In this document: positions 1 to 7,659 of the stretch, piece by piece
Layout of the letters: each line of letters begins with the position of its first letter
How positions within the stretch are numbered: position 1 is the stretch's first letter
DNA from: Clostridiales bacterium
GTDB taxonomy: Bacteria; Bacillota; Clostridia; Saccharofermentanales; Saccharofermentanaceae
Direction: 5' to 3'
Assembly: GCA_017428545.1 (NCBI GenBank)
Contig: JAFRQR010000010.1
Span: 1 to 34,936, forward strand
Length of the DNA: 34,936 bases
Translations under genes and position numbers: made by a program
The notes under the pieces: generated by a model
Databases searched by the model: none
What the model saw: only the letters and a program-made list of their open reading frames with translations
Told to the model about the DNA's origin: nothing

Positions 1-94
1 AGCGGCTAGAAGAGATATTATCTGGTGTTTTGGGATATTCTCCTTGCCGGTATAATTTCACACACTTTAATTTGAATTCTTTACTGTAACGCAT
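1..94 (-). CDS. IS3-like transposase OrfA, N-terminal fragment (runs off window)
   Basis: An ATG at 92-94 on the minus strand opens a frame that runs off the left edge and begins MRYSKEFKLKCVKLY. This pattern (Y/S-KEFK-hydrophobic-x-x-V-x-x-Y) is typical of the N-terminal helix-turn-helix of IS3/IS150-type OrfA transposases, which bind the terminal inverted repeats. Only about 31 residues are inside the window, so the subgroup and the intactness of the element cannot be judged. An RBS (AAGGAGGG) lies 5 to 6 bases upstream inside a hairpin. It is also possible that this is a solo, decayed IS fragment. Confidence 0.7.
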   Translation of the reverse strand, partial: MRYSKEFKLKCVKLYRQGEYPKTPDNISSSR

Positions 95-99
95 AAAAA

Positions 100-132
100 T
101 ACCCTCCTTACTGTTGTCCAGTAAGGAGGGTA
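100..132 (-). promoter_or_regulatory. RBS-sequestering hairpin at the IS end
   Basis: TACCCTCCTTACTG (100-113) and CAGTAAGGAGGGTA (119-132) are perfect 14-bp arms around a 5-base loop. On the minus-strand transcript the promoter-proximal arm would pair with the arm that contains the transposase RBS AAGGAGGG. Transcription entering the IS from outside (for example from larA) would therefore hide the RBS, while a transcript started inside the hairpin would not. This mode of control is known for other IS elements; here it is inferred from the sequence. Confidence 0.6.
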
Positions 133-176
133 CATATCACTGCCCCCTCTTTTTTTCGTTTTTGCTTTCTGAATGA

Positions 177-1457
177 TCAGCCCTGTACTTTCGGAAGTGT
201 GGAACCGCCGTACGGCATGAGGACGATCTTTGCGTCCGGGCCCTTCTCTGCGATCGCTGCGTCGATCGCGGTCTGGATATCGGAATACGGCTCGAGGAAT
301 ACCTTCTTAACGAAGTCGTGGTCAAGATCGGATACGAAGAAGATGCGCGCACGCTCGAGGACCATGGCGATCGCGGCCGCCTTGTGTCCGCCGAGGACGA
401 AGTCCGTCTTGATGTGGGTGATCATATCAGAGCTCTTCTCATGACCTGTGAGCCACTGCTCGAAATGCTTCTCACCGAGGCCTTCCTTACAGGAAGCGAT
501 CCAGACGATGATGCCGCCGTCCTTGACCGCATGCTTAGCATTGTCCAGGGCCTTCTGTGCCTGATACATATTGATGTCTTTCGGGAAACCGCCGGCAGAA
601 ACGACGACGATGTCCGCCTGCTCCGGGATGGAGACCTTGTAGAAAGAATCGAGGAACTTACAGCCCTCACGGTGCGCCAGGATCGGGTCACCTGCGAAGC
701 TTCGGATGATCTCCTTCTTGGCATCGAGAACGACATTGACGATGTAATCGACGCCCAGGATCTTACCTGCTTCCTCGATATCCTCACGGACGGGATTTCC
801 CTCGAGATGACCGGCACAAGCAGTCGGCTCGACCATCGCACTGTGGTTGTGCTGGATGGCATCCCATGTGGAAACGCCCGGCATGATGGCCTTATAGCCT
901 CCGGAATACCCGGCGAAATAGTGATACTCGATATTGCCGAGGCAGATGCGGCGGTCCGCTTCTACGACCGGGCGGAAAATGTCGACCGGCGTTCCGCGGG
1001 AAGTCGTTCCTACATGTACGGCGTCATTGACATCGGAATCGATGCAGCGGACACGGTCATAAACCGCGTCACCAACCATATAGCGCATGCGCTCTTCGGT
1101 GTGGCCGCCGTGAGATCCGAGTGCGAAAACGATCGTAATATCGGAATCCTTGATGCCTGCTGCGGAAAGTTCGTCGAGAACAGCCGGAAGCACCTTGTAG
1201 CTCGGGATCGGGCGGGTAATGTCAGAGGTGATGATCGCGACCGTCTCGCCGGCTTTTACGACTTCTCGAAGCGGCGGAAGACCGATCGGCTCACGCATGG
1301 AGCGGTAAACTTCATCACTGCCGGTCAGGCCGATCTCCGCCTCGTTCGGCGTAAGCACCGCCATGACCTGATTATCCGGCACCTGTACCGGGATCTTCTC
1401 TTTTCCAAAACCTAATGCGATCTCCATGGGGACCTCCGTATTCTCATGCGCATTCAC
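177..1457 (-). CDS. LarA-family (nickel-dependent lactate racemase-like) protein
   Basis: This 426-aa protein belongs to the LarA family (DUF2088), whose founding member interconverts D- and L-lactate with a nickel-pincer nucleotide cofactor. Visible family motifs are SDITRP (D79, R82), GSHGGHTEE (H116, H119), EYHYFAGYSGGYKAIMPG (H179, K189) and QHNH (H203, H205), matching in order the catalytic His residues and the cofactor-binding Lys of LarA. Length is normal. The cofactor genes larB, larC and larE are not in the window, and many LarA homologues act on other 2-hydroxy acids, so the substrate is open. It lies 59 bp downstream of the antiporter gene and probably shares its transcript. No T-rich terminator follows; the IS end begins about 40 bp beyond the stop. 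Confidence 0.85.
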   Translation of the reverse strand: MNAHENTEVPMEIALGFGKEKIPVQVPDNQVMAVLTPNEAEIGLTGSDEVYRSMREPIGLPPLREVVKAGETVAIITSDITRPIPSYKVLPAVLDELSAAGIKDSDITIVFALGSHGGHTEERMRYMVGDAVYDRVRCIDSDVNDAVHVGTTSRGTPVDIFRPVVEADRRICLGNIEYHYFAGYSGGYKAIMPGVSTWDAIQHNHSAMVEPTACAGHLEGNPVREDIEEAGKILGVDYIVNVVLDAKKEIIRSFAGDPILAHREGCKFLDSFYKVSIPEQADIVVVSAGGFPKDINMYQAQKALDNAKHAVKDGGIIVWIASCKEGLGEKHFEQWLTGHEKSSDMITHIKTDFVLGGHKAAAIAMVLERARIFFVSDLDHDFVKKVFLEPYSDIQTAIDAAIAEKGPDAKIVLMPYGGSTLPKVQG

Positions 1458-1516
1458 GAGTTTCCTCGTCTGCGCGTTATTTACCTGCCGTTACCACTTC
1501 GGTAAAAGCACTTTTC

Positions 1517-2776
1517 CTATGAAAAGCTGTGCTCTTCTTCCGGTAGCGTAAGTCCGGGATTCCGTCGTCCCGAAACATCCCGCGGCTTCCTGCTTCTGGT
1601 CAGGCACTTCTTGACCATTACGTCCATCAGGATCGCACCGAGAGGCGCCGTAATGAGGATCGAAAGAACTGCCGTGGTCAGAACCATCATACCACAAGCA
1701 AGGCCCTGTGCCAGAGGAATTGCACCGACGGCCGCCTGTACGGTGGCTTTCGGGAAATATGCCACGTCACAGTAAAGGATCTCTTTCATCTTCAAACCGG
1801 AGCCCAGGAGGCTGACGATAACACCGATCGAACGGAACAAAAGTGCGCCGAGGATCAGCAGTACCGAACCAAGACCGGCCGAAAGCAATGCTTTGATCTC
1901 AACGGCAGAACCGAGCATGATGAACAGAAGAAGTTCTGCGCCGACCCAGATCTTCGCGATCTTTGCGGAAAGACGGGAAGCCACTTCGCGGCGGCGGTTC
2001 AGGATCGCTCCGCCCAGTGCCATAACGGCAAGAAGACCGGAGAACGGAACATATCTGGAAACATATGTCTCTGCGCCTACAAAGAAGAAAGACATACCGA
2101 ACAGAAGAAGGATCTTGATCGTATCACGAAGGTGGATCTTTTTAAAGATCTGCGCCATGATGATGCCGGCAACGATTCCGACACCCAGGCCCGTCACGAT
2201 CGAGATCGGGATCGATGCGATCGTCCAGGCGGAAATACCTTCGCCTTTGCTCATGCCGATAAATGCGGTGAACAAAACGATCGCATAGATATCATCTGCA
2301 GAAGCACCTGCCATAATGAGCTGAGGGATATGCTTATCCGTGCCGTAGCCTTCCTCCATGAGCCAGAGCATCTTCGGCACGATGATCGCCGGAGAGGCCG
2401 CCGCCAGCATAGCACCGACGATCGCAGAATCGACATGGGAAAGTCCGAGACACAAAGGTCCCAGAATAATCGCACCGACGATCTCAAAAGACGCCGGGAC
2501 AAAGCAGAGCATGATGGCCGGGCGGCCGATCTTTTTCATGTCGCTGATATCCAGGCTCAGACCTGCACGGAACAAGATAACGATGAGCGCGATCTCACGA
2601 AGTTCGGAAGAGATCGACAGGATCTTCGTATCCAGAAGATTGAGCGCAGCAGGTCCCAGGATGATACCTGTGATGATCAGTCCCAGAAGCGACGGTATAT
2701 GTAATTTCTTAAAAATCCCGCTGATACAAAAGCCGAGCAAAAACATCAGCGCAAGACTCATAAGCATGTTATGCAT
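1517..2776 (-). CDS. Cation:proton antiporter (CPA family, Na+/H+ or K+/H+ exchanger)
   Basis: A 419-aa integral membrane protein with about 12 hydrophobic segments. It carries the family features LGLIITGIILGP near residues 31-42, ILFRAGLSLD at 67-76 and the ion-binding pair in GASADD (D161, D162), which in CPA antiporters carries the transported cation or proton. There is no C-terminal RCK/TrkA regulatory domain, only a short charged tail. The start is supported by the RBS GAGGGGA 7 bases before the ATG. It is the first gene of an apparent two-gene unit with the LarA-like gene. Linking cation/proton exchange with hydroxy-acid metabolism is an inference from position only. The transported ion cannot be read from the sequence. 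Confidence 0.85.
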   Translation of the reverse strand: MHNMLMSLALMFLLGFCISGIFKKLHIPSLLGLIITGIILGPAALNLLDTKILSISSELREIALIVILFRAGLSLDISDMKKIGRPAIMLCFVPASFEIVGAIILGPLCLGLSHVDSAIVGAMLAAASPAIIVPKMLWLMEEGYGTDKHIPQLIMAGASADDIYAIVLFTAFIGMSKGEGISAWTIASIPISIVTGLGVGIVAGIIMAQIFKKIHLRDTIKILLLFGMSFFFVGAETYVSRYVPFSGLLAVMALGGAILNRRREVASRLSAKIAKIWVGAELLLFIMLGSAVEIKALLSAGLGSVLLILGALLFRSIGVIVSLLGSGLKMKEILYCDVAYFPKATVQAAVGAIPLAQGLACGMMVLTTAVLSILITAPLGAILMDVMVKKCLTRSRKPRDVSGRRNPGLTLPEEEHSFS

Positions 2777-2844
2777 TTGATAATCCCCTCTTTTACAAAA
2801 GCACTTACGTGTTTCCTAATAAAGCTTCTTTTGCACAATAACGG

Positions 2845-2850
2845 ATTATA
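2845..2850 (-). promoter_or_regulatory. Extended -10 promoter of the antiporter-larA unit
   Basis: Minus-strand TGCTATAAT gives a consensus -10 (TATAAT) with the TGn extension. No good -35 is present, as is usual for extended -10 promoters. The start site would be near 2838, leaving a leader of about 60 nt that carries the recurring AGTGCTTTT motif. Confidence 0.55.
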
Positions 2851-2875
2851 GCACGCTTCTTATAAAAGGACGCAG

Positions 2876-2910
2876 AAAAAAGCACTGGAAAAACAACGAT
2901 TTTCCAGTGC
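2876..2910 (-). terminator. Intrinsic terminator of the radical-SAM gene
   Basis: Minus-strand GCACTGGAAAA (2900-2910) pairs perfectly over 11 bp with TTTTCCAGTGC (2882-2892) around a 7-base loop, followed by six Ts (2876-2881). It lies about 35 bp after the stop codon. The last stem bases and the T run form the motif AGTGCTTTT. Confidence 0.85.
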
Positions 2911-2943
2911 GAAAAATACCTTTTGTTGTGTAGTTCGAAATAG

Positions 2944-4056
2944 TCAGTTCCGATACATTCTGAAGACGAATGCAGGATTACTTTCGTTAAGTAGCAGTGC
3001 CGCCGCCCGATCGGCCAGCCGGATAACAAGTTTTTCATACTCACACTGAAACGCGGATACCTCGGACAGACTTCCCGTATGCCCGTGATTACTGCATGCG
3101 CAGGTATGGCGGCAGCGGAACCGCAGCGCGCATCCTTTACAGTCTTCCGCCTCCACTCTCTTACTCTGAAGTGACTCGATCTTTTCCTCGTTCACGCCTT
3201 CGTCCAGCGAGCCGATCCCGAATCCGTCTCTTCCGATAAAGTGCGAACACGGATAGTATTTCCCGTCCGCATCCACCATGAGCTTGTGGCACCCGAAATG
3301 GCACATCAGACTATCTGCGTCACGGCTTCGGATATAATTCTTGATCTTGTTATCAAACGGAATGAAGCGGAATACATCGTCTCCCGCATTCCACTGCTCG
3401 TAAAGCGCCTCTGCTTTTTCCATTTCGCGCTCGAGTTTTTCAAATGCCGCATCGTCCCATACCACTCTCTCGCCGTGCGCGGGCACCATACTTACCGACT
3501 TCACGCCTTTTTCATGGAAGAACTTTAACGACTCTCCCATTCGGTCGACATATTCCGGATGCACGGTCATCATGATGATCGTCTCCGGGAAAGTCTTAAG
3601 GAGCATCTGAAGTTTTTGGTCTACGAGCTCTTTTGTCATGTGGCCGCCGCAGTCCGTACGTACCGGATCCTGGGCAAGCCCGTCGTGCGAAAGCGCCAGA
3701 AGGATCTTATTCTTTTTGGAAAAAGCGATAAAATCTTCATCCAGAAGAAGACCGTTGGTCGTGATCTCAAAAGACAGCCGGGTATCGGGGATCGAAAAGA
3801 TCTTTTCGGAAGAATAACGGACGAGCTCTTTTATCAGTTCCTTCTGAAGAAGCGGTTCGCCGCCGTAAAAAGAGATCTGGGCTTTATCCCCTTCACAGAT
3901 ACCGGAAATAAAAGCATCGATCGCTTTTATGGCAGTCTGCCTTGTCATCGAAACATCTTCGTGCTTCTGAAGGCAGTATCTGCAATCAAAATTACACTGG
4001 TGAGTGACCACCAGTGTAAGTCTTTTTACGAGTTTTTCTTTTGAATCGTTTTCCAT
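2944..4056 (-). CDS. Radical SAM / SPASM-domain peptide maturase-like enzyme
   Basis: A 370-aa radical SAM enzyme. C21, C25 and C28 form the CX3CX2C motif (CNFDCRYC) that holds the SAM-binding 4Fe-4S cluster, followed by FYGGEPLL, the glycine-rich SAM-binding strand. The last 110 residues form a SPASM-type domain (CHFGCHKL, DGKYYPC, CKGC, RFRCRHTCAC, then FQC at 338) that would hold auxiliary clusters. This layout is shared by RiPP maturases (sactipeptide, ranthipeptide and similar) and by anaerobic sulfatase maturases. An upstream in-frame ATG exists at 4104, but the start at 4056 has the RBS AAGGGGAAG and keeps the homologous N-terminus short. It starts 37 bp after the stop of a small acidic peptide gene, its likely substrate, and is followed by a strong terminator. 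No sulfatase is nearby. Confidence 0.85.
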   Translation of the reverse strand: MENDSKEKLVKRLTLVVTHQCNFDCRYCLQKHEDVSMTRQTAIKAIDAFISGICEGDKAQISFYGGEPLLQKELIKELVRYSSEKIFSIPDTRLSFEITTNGLLLDEDFIAFSKKNKILLALSHDGLAQDPVRTDCGGHMTKELVDQKLQMLLKTFPETIIMMTVHPEYVDRMGESLKFFHEKGVKSVSMVPAHGERVVWDDAAFEKLEREMEKAEALYEQWNAGDDVFRFIPFDNKIKNYIRSRDADSLMCHFGCHKLMVDADGKYYPCSHFIGRDGFGIGSLDEGVNEEKIESLQSKRVEAEDCKGCALRFRCRHTCACSNHGHTGSLSEVSAFQCEYEKLVIRLADRAAALLLNESNPAFVFRMYRN

Positions 4057-4093
4057 ATCCGGCTTCCCCTTCAAAAGCACTTGTAAATGTCCG

Positions 4094-4531
4094 TCAGCCG
4101 TCAACGGAAATGTCGCCGTCGATAACGTAGGAAGCCGTGCAGTCAGTCTCTACGGTCTCTTCACCCGCGAGTTCATAATCCGTAGGTTCAACCATATCAC
4201 CCATGATCATATAATCATCAGTCGTCGCCGCTGTCTCGGCCGCACCCTCGATATAGGTCTCGAGTCCACCTTCGATATACGTCTCGGTCTCTCCCATGAG
4301 GACCTCTTCAGTCTCGATCTTCTCGCCGTATTTCGCGGCTGCTCTTTCGAGGCGCTTCATGCTCTTAGTTGATCCGTTTCCTTCCAGGCATCCGCCTGCA
4401 AGTGCCATCGAAGCCGTGAGCGCGGATACGATCGCGATCTTTTTGATCGGTACGTTACCGGTCCTGCTGTTTACCTGGTAAAGAGTCGGATATGAAGGTC
4501 TGTTTATGTTTTGTACAGGTTGCTTTTTCAT
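4094..4531 (-). CDS. Small acidic peptide with hydrophobic leader and YIEG repeats; candidate RiPP precursor or modified lipoprotein
   Basis: I do not recognise this 145-aa protein. Residues 1-30 are polar and basic with a RPSYPTLYQV stretch. Residues 31-47 are a hydrophobic, signal-like segment ending in LAGGC (C48), a relaxed lipobox. The rest is very acidic and contains the tandem ETYIEGGL / ETYIEGAA (residues 83-98), then Tyr-rich acidic sequence and a second Cys (C131). It has a clear RBS (AAAGGAGATC). The gene lies just upstream of, and in line with, the SPASM radical-SAM gene, the usual arrangement of precursor and maturase. The Tyr/Ile/Glu repeats are possible modification sites. The long N-terminus before the hydrophobic segment is unusual for a plain lipoprotein. 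It could simply be an exported lipoprotein. Confidence 0.6.
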   Translation of the reverse strand: MKKQPVQNINRPSYPTLYQVNSRTGNVPIKKIAIVSALTASMALAGGCLEGNGSTKSMKRLERAAAKYGEKIETEEVLMGETETYIEGGLETYIEGAAETAATTDDYMIMGDMVEPTDYELAGEETVETDCTASYVIDGDISVDG

Positions 4532-4607
4532 GGTCTTGATCTCCTTTGCGAGTTTCGCTTCTGAAAATAAGACGATGGATCATCCGGAACTGTTGCACTT
4601 TTCTTGT

Positions 4608-4613
4608 ATTTTA
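4608..4613 (-). promoter_or_regulatory. Possible extended -10 promoter of the peptide/radical-SAM unit
   Basis: Minus-strand TGCTAAAAT, an extended -10, lies about 75 bp before the ATG of the small peptide gene. No convincing -35 is visible. If real, the peptide and its maturase form their own transcript, separate from the membrane-protein gene upstream. Confidence 0.4.
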
Positions 4614-4654
4614 GCAGAAATATCTACAAAACCGGAAAATCACTTTTCATATGA

Positions 4655-5413
4655 TCAGTCATTTGCATACTTAAATTGCACGGTAATGCCCGAGCCGATC
4701 AGCGCCGCCCATATGAAAAACGACACCCAGCCGTTATGAAGACCCGCTTTTACTAACGGTTCAAGAAAAGACGGCAGGCTCTTCCACTCATAGAGGATAC
4801 CCATGGTGCCGAGGAAAACATCGCGCAGGATATCCGCGCCGATCACGGAAGTGATGATCTTGATCGCAGGTCCCTGGATCAGGCAGATGATGATGCCGAC
4901 GAAGATACCGATCACAAGAGCGATCAGGCAGATCGCCAGAAGTTTCTCCCCGTCGGTCCCGCCGGGCAGCCATTTCATAACGTTTGCGAGTTTACTGTCC
5001 GGGATCAGGTTCTGGACATTCTCGGATCCGTCCGTAAGTTTCGCGATCGAGTCGGGTGATAAAGAGATCACCAGCGAAAGATTATTCTGCGTCTTGATGA
5101 TGTAAAGGAGGCAGATCTTTACAAGCGAATACCACGTGAAAAACACCGTGATGAAAAACAGTGCTTTTTTATAAAGCGCATACGAAAGCAACGCCAGAAC
5201 GACACCCAGTACGATCGGGAAAAAGAACTCCCACATCTTCTGGGATTTTTCCGGGATCTTCGAAAGAAGGAAGAGCGAATTCATGAGATTTGCGCCCTGC
5301 ATACCCATGAAAAATCCGGCCAGCGCCATGGAGAAACGGAAAAGGCGGAAACCATAAAAACAAAGCAGTATTCCCATCGCAAGAAACGTGATGAGAGTTA
5401 CTGTATCAAGCAT
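4655..5413 (-). CDS. Multi-pass membrane protein, TMEM198/DUF4203-like
   Basis: A 252-aa protein with six or seven hydrophobic segments. The N-terminal pattern (LCFYGFRLFRFSMALAGFFMG) and a later glycine-rich helix pair (VIGIFVGIIICL) resemble the TMEM198/DUF4203 family, whose function in bacteria is unknown. A longer reading from 5449 exists, but the RBS GGAGGT at 5421-5426 fixes the start at 5413. A soluble loop of about 45 residues lies between the early and late helices. It precedes the peptide/radical-SAM genes by 123 bp on the same strand. It could be co-transcribed and play a transport or membrane role for the product, but there are no transporter motifs to support this. Confidence 0.6.
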   Translation of the reverse strand: MLDTVTLITFLAMGILLCFYGFRLFRFSMALAGFFMGMQGANLMNSLFLLSKIPEKSQKMWEFFFPIVLGVVLALLSYALYKKALFFITVFFTWYSLVKICLLYIIKTQNNLSLVISLSPDSIAKLTDGSENVQNLIPDSKLANVMKWLPGGTDGEKLLAICLIALVIGIFVGIIICLIQGPAIKIITSVIGADILRDVFLGTMGILYEWKSLPSFLEPLVKAGLHNGWVSFFIWAALIGSGITVQFKYAND

Positions 5414-5543
5414 TTGAGGCACCTCCTTTTCTTTCTTAAAACTTTGCATCTATTATACGTTCCGGGCAATTCACGGATGTAACAAAACGTTTTCATTTAT
5501 CCGACACTTTTACATAAAATTGCCTTGCGATTATCCGCCGTCT

Positions 5544-5573
5544 TTGCGAAAATAGAAGCAGTACTTCTATTAT
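5544..5573 (+). promoter_or_regulatory. Likely promoter of the HerA/YjgR-type gene
   Basis: TTGCGA (5544-5549) and TATTAT (5568-5573) are separated by 18 bp. The implied start site is only a few bases before the RBS GGGAGG at 5581-5586, giving a very short leader. Confidence 0.45.
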
Positions 5574-5593
5574 ATGGATAGGGAGGTTTGAAT

Positions 5594-7339
5594 ATGCTTT
5601 ACGATAATAAAATTTGGGTAGGCGGAACCGCCAACAAGTGCTTCATTGAGCCTTCGAAGGCGAACCGTCACGGTTTGATCGCCGGCGCGACAGGAACAGG
5701 TAAATCCGTAACTCTCAAAGTCATGGCCGAGAGTTTTTCCGACATGGGCGTTCCGGTATTTCTTGCCGATGTAAAAGGTGATATGTCCGGAATCTGTTCC
5801 AGAGGCGTCAGCAACGAGAACATGGAAGAACGCATTGCGAAGTTCGGTATCGAAAACTTCGAGTACAAGGCATATCCGACCACCTTCTACGATGTATTCG
5901 GACAGATGGGTATCCCGATGAGAACGACCATCTCCGAGCTCGGCCCGATCCTTCTGGGACGTATGCTGGGTCTTTCCGACGTGCAGCGCGCGGTAATGTC
6001 CATGGTATTCCGTATCGCCGACGATCAGGGACTTCTGCTTCTTGACCTTAAGGACCTGCGTCTGCTTCTGACCTACATCGGTGATCACGCTGACGAATAC
6101 AAGCTCACCTATGGTAATATCTCCACCGCAACGATCGGCGCGATCCAGAGAAACCTGGCTCTCCTTTCTGACGAAGGCGCAGAAGCTTTCTTCTCAGAGC
6201 CTGCTTTTGATGTCAATGACTTCTTTAAAGTTGACGGCGAAGGCCGCGGCATGATCAATGTCCTCAACGCCACAGAGCTTTTCAATAAGCCGCTTCTTTA
6301 TTCGACATTCCTCCTGTGGCTCCTTTCCGAGATCTATGAGAACATGCCGGAAGTCGGCGATCTTGATAAGCCGAAGATGGTATTCTTCTTTGACGAAGCA
6401 CATCTTCTCTTCAACGATGCTCCGGCATTCCTTCTCGAGAAGATCGACCAGATCGTACGTCTGATCCGCAGTAAGGGCATCGGTGTTTACTTCATTTCCC
6501 AGAGCCCGAGCGACATCCCGGACAACATCCTCGCCCAGCTCCAGAACCGTGTCCAGCACGCGCTTCGTGCTTATACACCTGCTGAGCAGAAGAAGGTCAA
6601 GGCAGCGGCAGAATCCTTCCGCGCCAACCCGTCTTTTGATACAGAGGCTGCTCTTTCCGAGCTGGCAGTCGGCGAAGCTCTCGTTTCCTTCCTCGATGAG
6701 AAGGGTACACCGAGCGTCGTAGAGCGCGCCTTCATCCTCCCGCCGCAGAGTTTTATCGGTTCTGCAGGATTCGAGAAGATCCAGGAAGTCACCGATTCCA
6801 ATCCGCTTTATGAAAAGTACAGACTGCCTGTTGATCCGGAGTCTGCATATGAACTCCTGATGGCTAAATACGAAGGCAAGAGCGCTGCCGCAGAAGAAGC
6901 AGCTGCTGAAAAGCAGGCGATCGCGGAAGAGAAAGCCGCTGCCGCTGAAGAAAAGGCTGCTGAAAAGGAGCGCCTCGCAGAAGAAAAGGCCGCAGAGAAA
7001 GAGCGTGCCGCAGAGATCCGCGAACAGCGCGAAAGAGACCGTCAGGAAGACCGTGAGCGCAGGATCGAAGAAAAAGAGCGCGCCGCAGAGCTTCGTGAGC
7101 AGAGAGAAAGAGAGCGCCAGGAAGACCGCGCAAGAAGAGAAGAAGAGCGCATCAAGCGTGAAGAAGAAAAAGCGAGAAAAGAAGCCGAGCGTGCAGAAGC
7201 TAAGGCAAAGGCTGAGGCAGAACGCGCAAAGAAGAACAGCCCGCTGACCAAGATCACGAATTCCGCGATGACAGCAGCCGGCCGTCAGGTAGGATCTTCC
7301 CTCGTACGTGGACTCTTCGGAGGCCTTCTGAAGAAGTAA
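5594..7339 (+). CDS. HerA-like / YjgR-family (DUF853) ATPase
   Basis: A 581-aa P-loop ATPase of the DUF853/YjgR group, related to the HerA/FtsK-type DNA translocases; its cellular role is not established. Near residue 35 is the Walker A motif GATGTGKS, followed by LADVKGDMSG; Walker B is MVFFFDEAHLLF near residue 260. The family's sensor-like FISQSPSDIPDNILAQLQNR follows. After about residue 425 comes a segment of about 115 residues almost entirely of Ala, Glu, Arg and Lys, a predicted long charged helix or coiled coil. The end GRQVGSSLVRGLFGGLLKK matches the conserved C-terminus of the family. The ATG at 5594 with the RBS GGGAGG 7 bases before it is preferred over an in-frame TTG at 5588. 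It appears monocistronic and ends in a large structured terminator. Confidence 0.88.
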   Translation: MLYDNKIWVGGTANKCFIEPSKANRHGLIAGATGTGKSVTLKVMAESFSDMGVPVFLADVKGDMSGICSRGVSNENMEERIAKFGIENFEYKAYPTTFYDVFGQMGIPMRTTISELGPILLGRMLGLSDVQRAVMSMVFRIADDQGLLLLDLKDLRLLLTYIGDHADEYKLTYGNISTATIGAIQRNLALLSDEGAEAFFSEPAFDVNDFFKVDGEGRGMINVLNATELFNKPLLYSTFLLWLLSEIYENMPEVGDLDKPKMVFFFDEAHLLFNDAPAFLLEKIDQIVRLIRSKGIGVYFISQSPSDIPDNILAQLQNRVQHALRAYTPAEQKKVKAAAESFRANPSFDTEAALSELAVGEALVSFLDEKGTPSVVERAFILPPQSFIGSAGFEKIQEVTDSNPLYEKYRLPVDPESAYELLMAKYEGKSAAAEEAAAEKQAIAEEKAAAAEEKAAEKERLAEEKAAEKERAAEIREQRERDRQEDRERRIEEKERAAELREQRERERQEDRARREEERIKREEEKARKEAERAEAKAKAEAERAKKNSPLTKITNSAMTAAGRQVGSSLVRGLFGGLLKK

Positions 7340-7475
7340 GCGATTCACTTCATTAAACAAGTAGAAAAAGGGAATCCCCTTTGCGACTCAGACAGTTTGC
7401 TAAAGCAAAACTCGTCGCTCAGGGGATTCCCTTTTTCTCTCTTTTTCAGTTAATCTGCCACCGCTTACTTCTTCA
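7329..7475 (+). terminator. Nested structured terminator A (cap class 1) after the YjgR-type gene
   Basis: The 316-bp gap between the convergent YjgR-type and dus genes holds two nested hairpins. In this one the outer stem TGAAGAAGTAAGCG (7329-7342), which includes the YjgR stop codon, pairs with 7462-7475 over 14 bp. The inner stem is a perfect 18 bp (7363-7380 with 7421-7438) and ends in CCCTTTTTCT. The apex 7383-7418 holds a cap with GCGAC...GTCGC and AGTTTGC...GCAAAACT around a TAAA loop. The same cap recurs in elements B and C. Confidence 0.8.
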
Positions 7476-7533
7476 CTAAGGCACGCTTTCAGCGACAGTC
7501 CGCTTGCCGCTTCTTAGCAGAGACTTAATACGG

Positions 7534-7659
7534 GTAAGCGGTCTATTCTGAAATAAAAGCATAAAGAAATACTCCGAGTGGCGAGTTTTGCGGAGCAAAC
7601 TGTTTGAGCCATAAGGAGTATTTCATTTATGCTTTAGTTATGATGGAAAGACCGCTTAC
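7534..7659 (-). terminator. Nested structured terminator B (cap class 1) after dusB
   Basis: The outer stem GTAAGCGGTCT (7534-7544) pairs with AGACCGCTTAC (7649-7659), which contains the dusB stop codon (7656-7658). The inner stem is about 20 bp (7556-7575 with 7615-7635). The apex contains GGCGAGTTTTGC, a 4-base loop and GCAAACTGTTTGAGCC. Relative to the gene it follows, the cap has the same orientation as in element A. The T-rich strand is on the dusB transcript side. Sequence between A and B (7476-7533) shows no gene. Confidence 0.78.

Larger units (their letters stand above)
1..134 (-). mobile_element. End of an IS3-family-like insertion sequence
   Basis: The transposase start is preceded, reading outward, by a sequence beginning TGTACCCTCCTTACTGGAC at about position 134. 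This has the TG start and general look of IS3/IS150 terminal inverted repeats. The outer boundary at about 134 is inferred from that TG end; the other end and any target duplication are outside the window. The element sits directly downstream of the larA-like gene, where its terminator would be expected. Confidence 0.5.

Noticed and set aside
318..1415. Long plus-strand open frame opposite the LarA-like gene
   Set aside because: It is antisense to a clear family member, has no RBS and its translation is Arg/Asp-rich shadow sequence.
2944..4056. Anaerobic sulfatase maturase
   Set aside because: The domain layout is compatible, but no sulfatase is nearby and a small peptide gene is directly adjacent, so a peptide maturase is preferred. 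This is not excluded by sequence alone.
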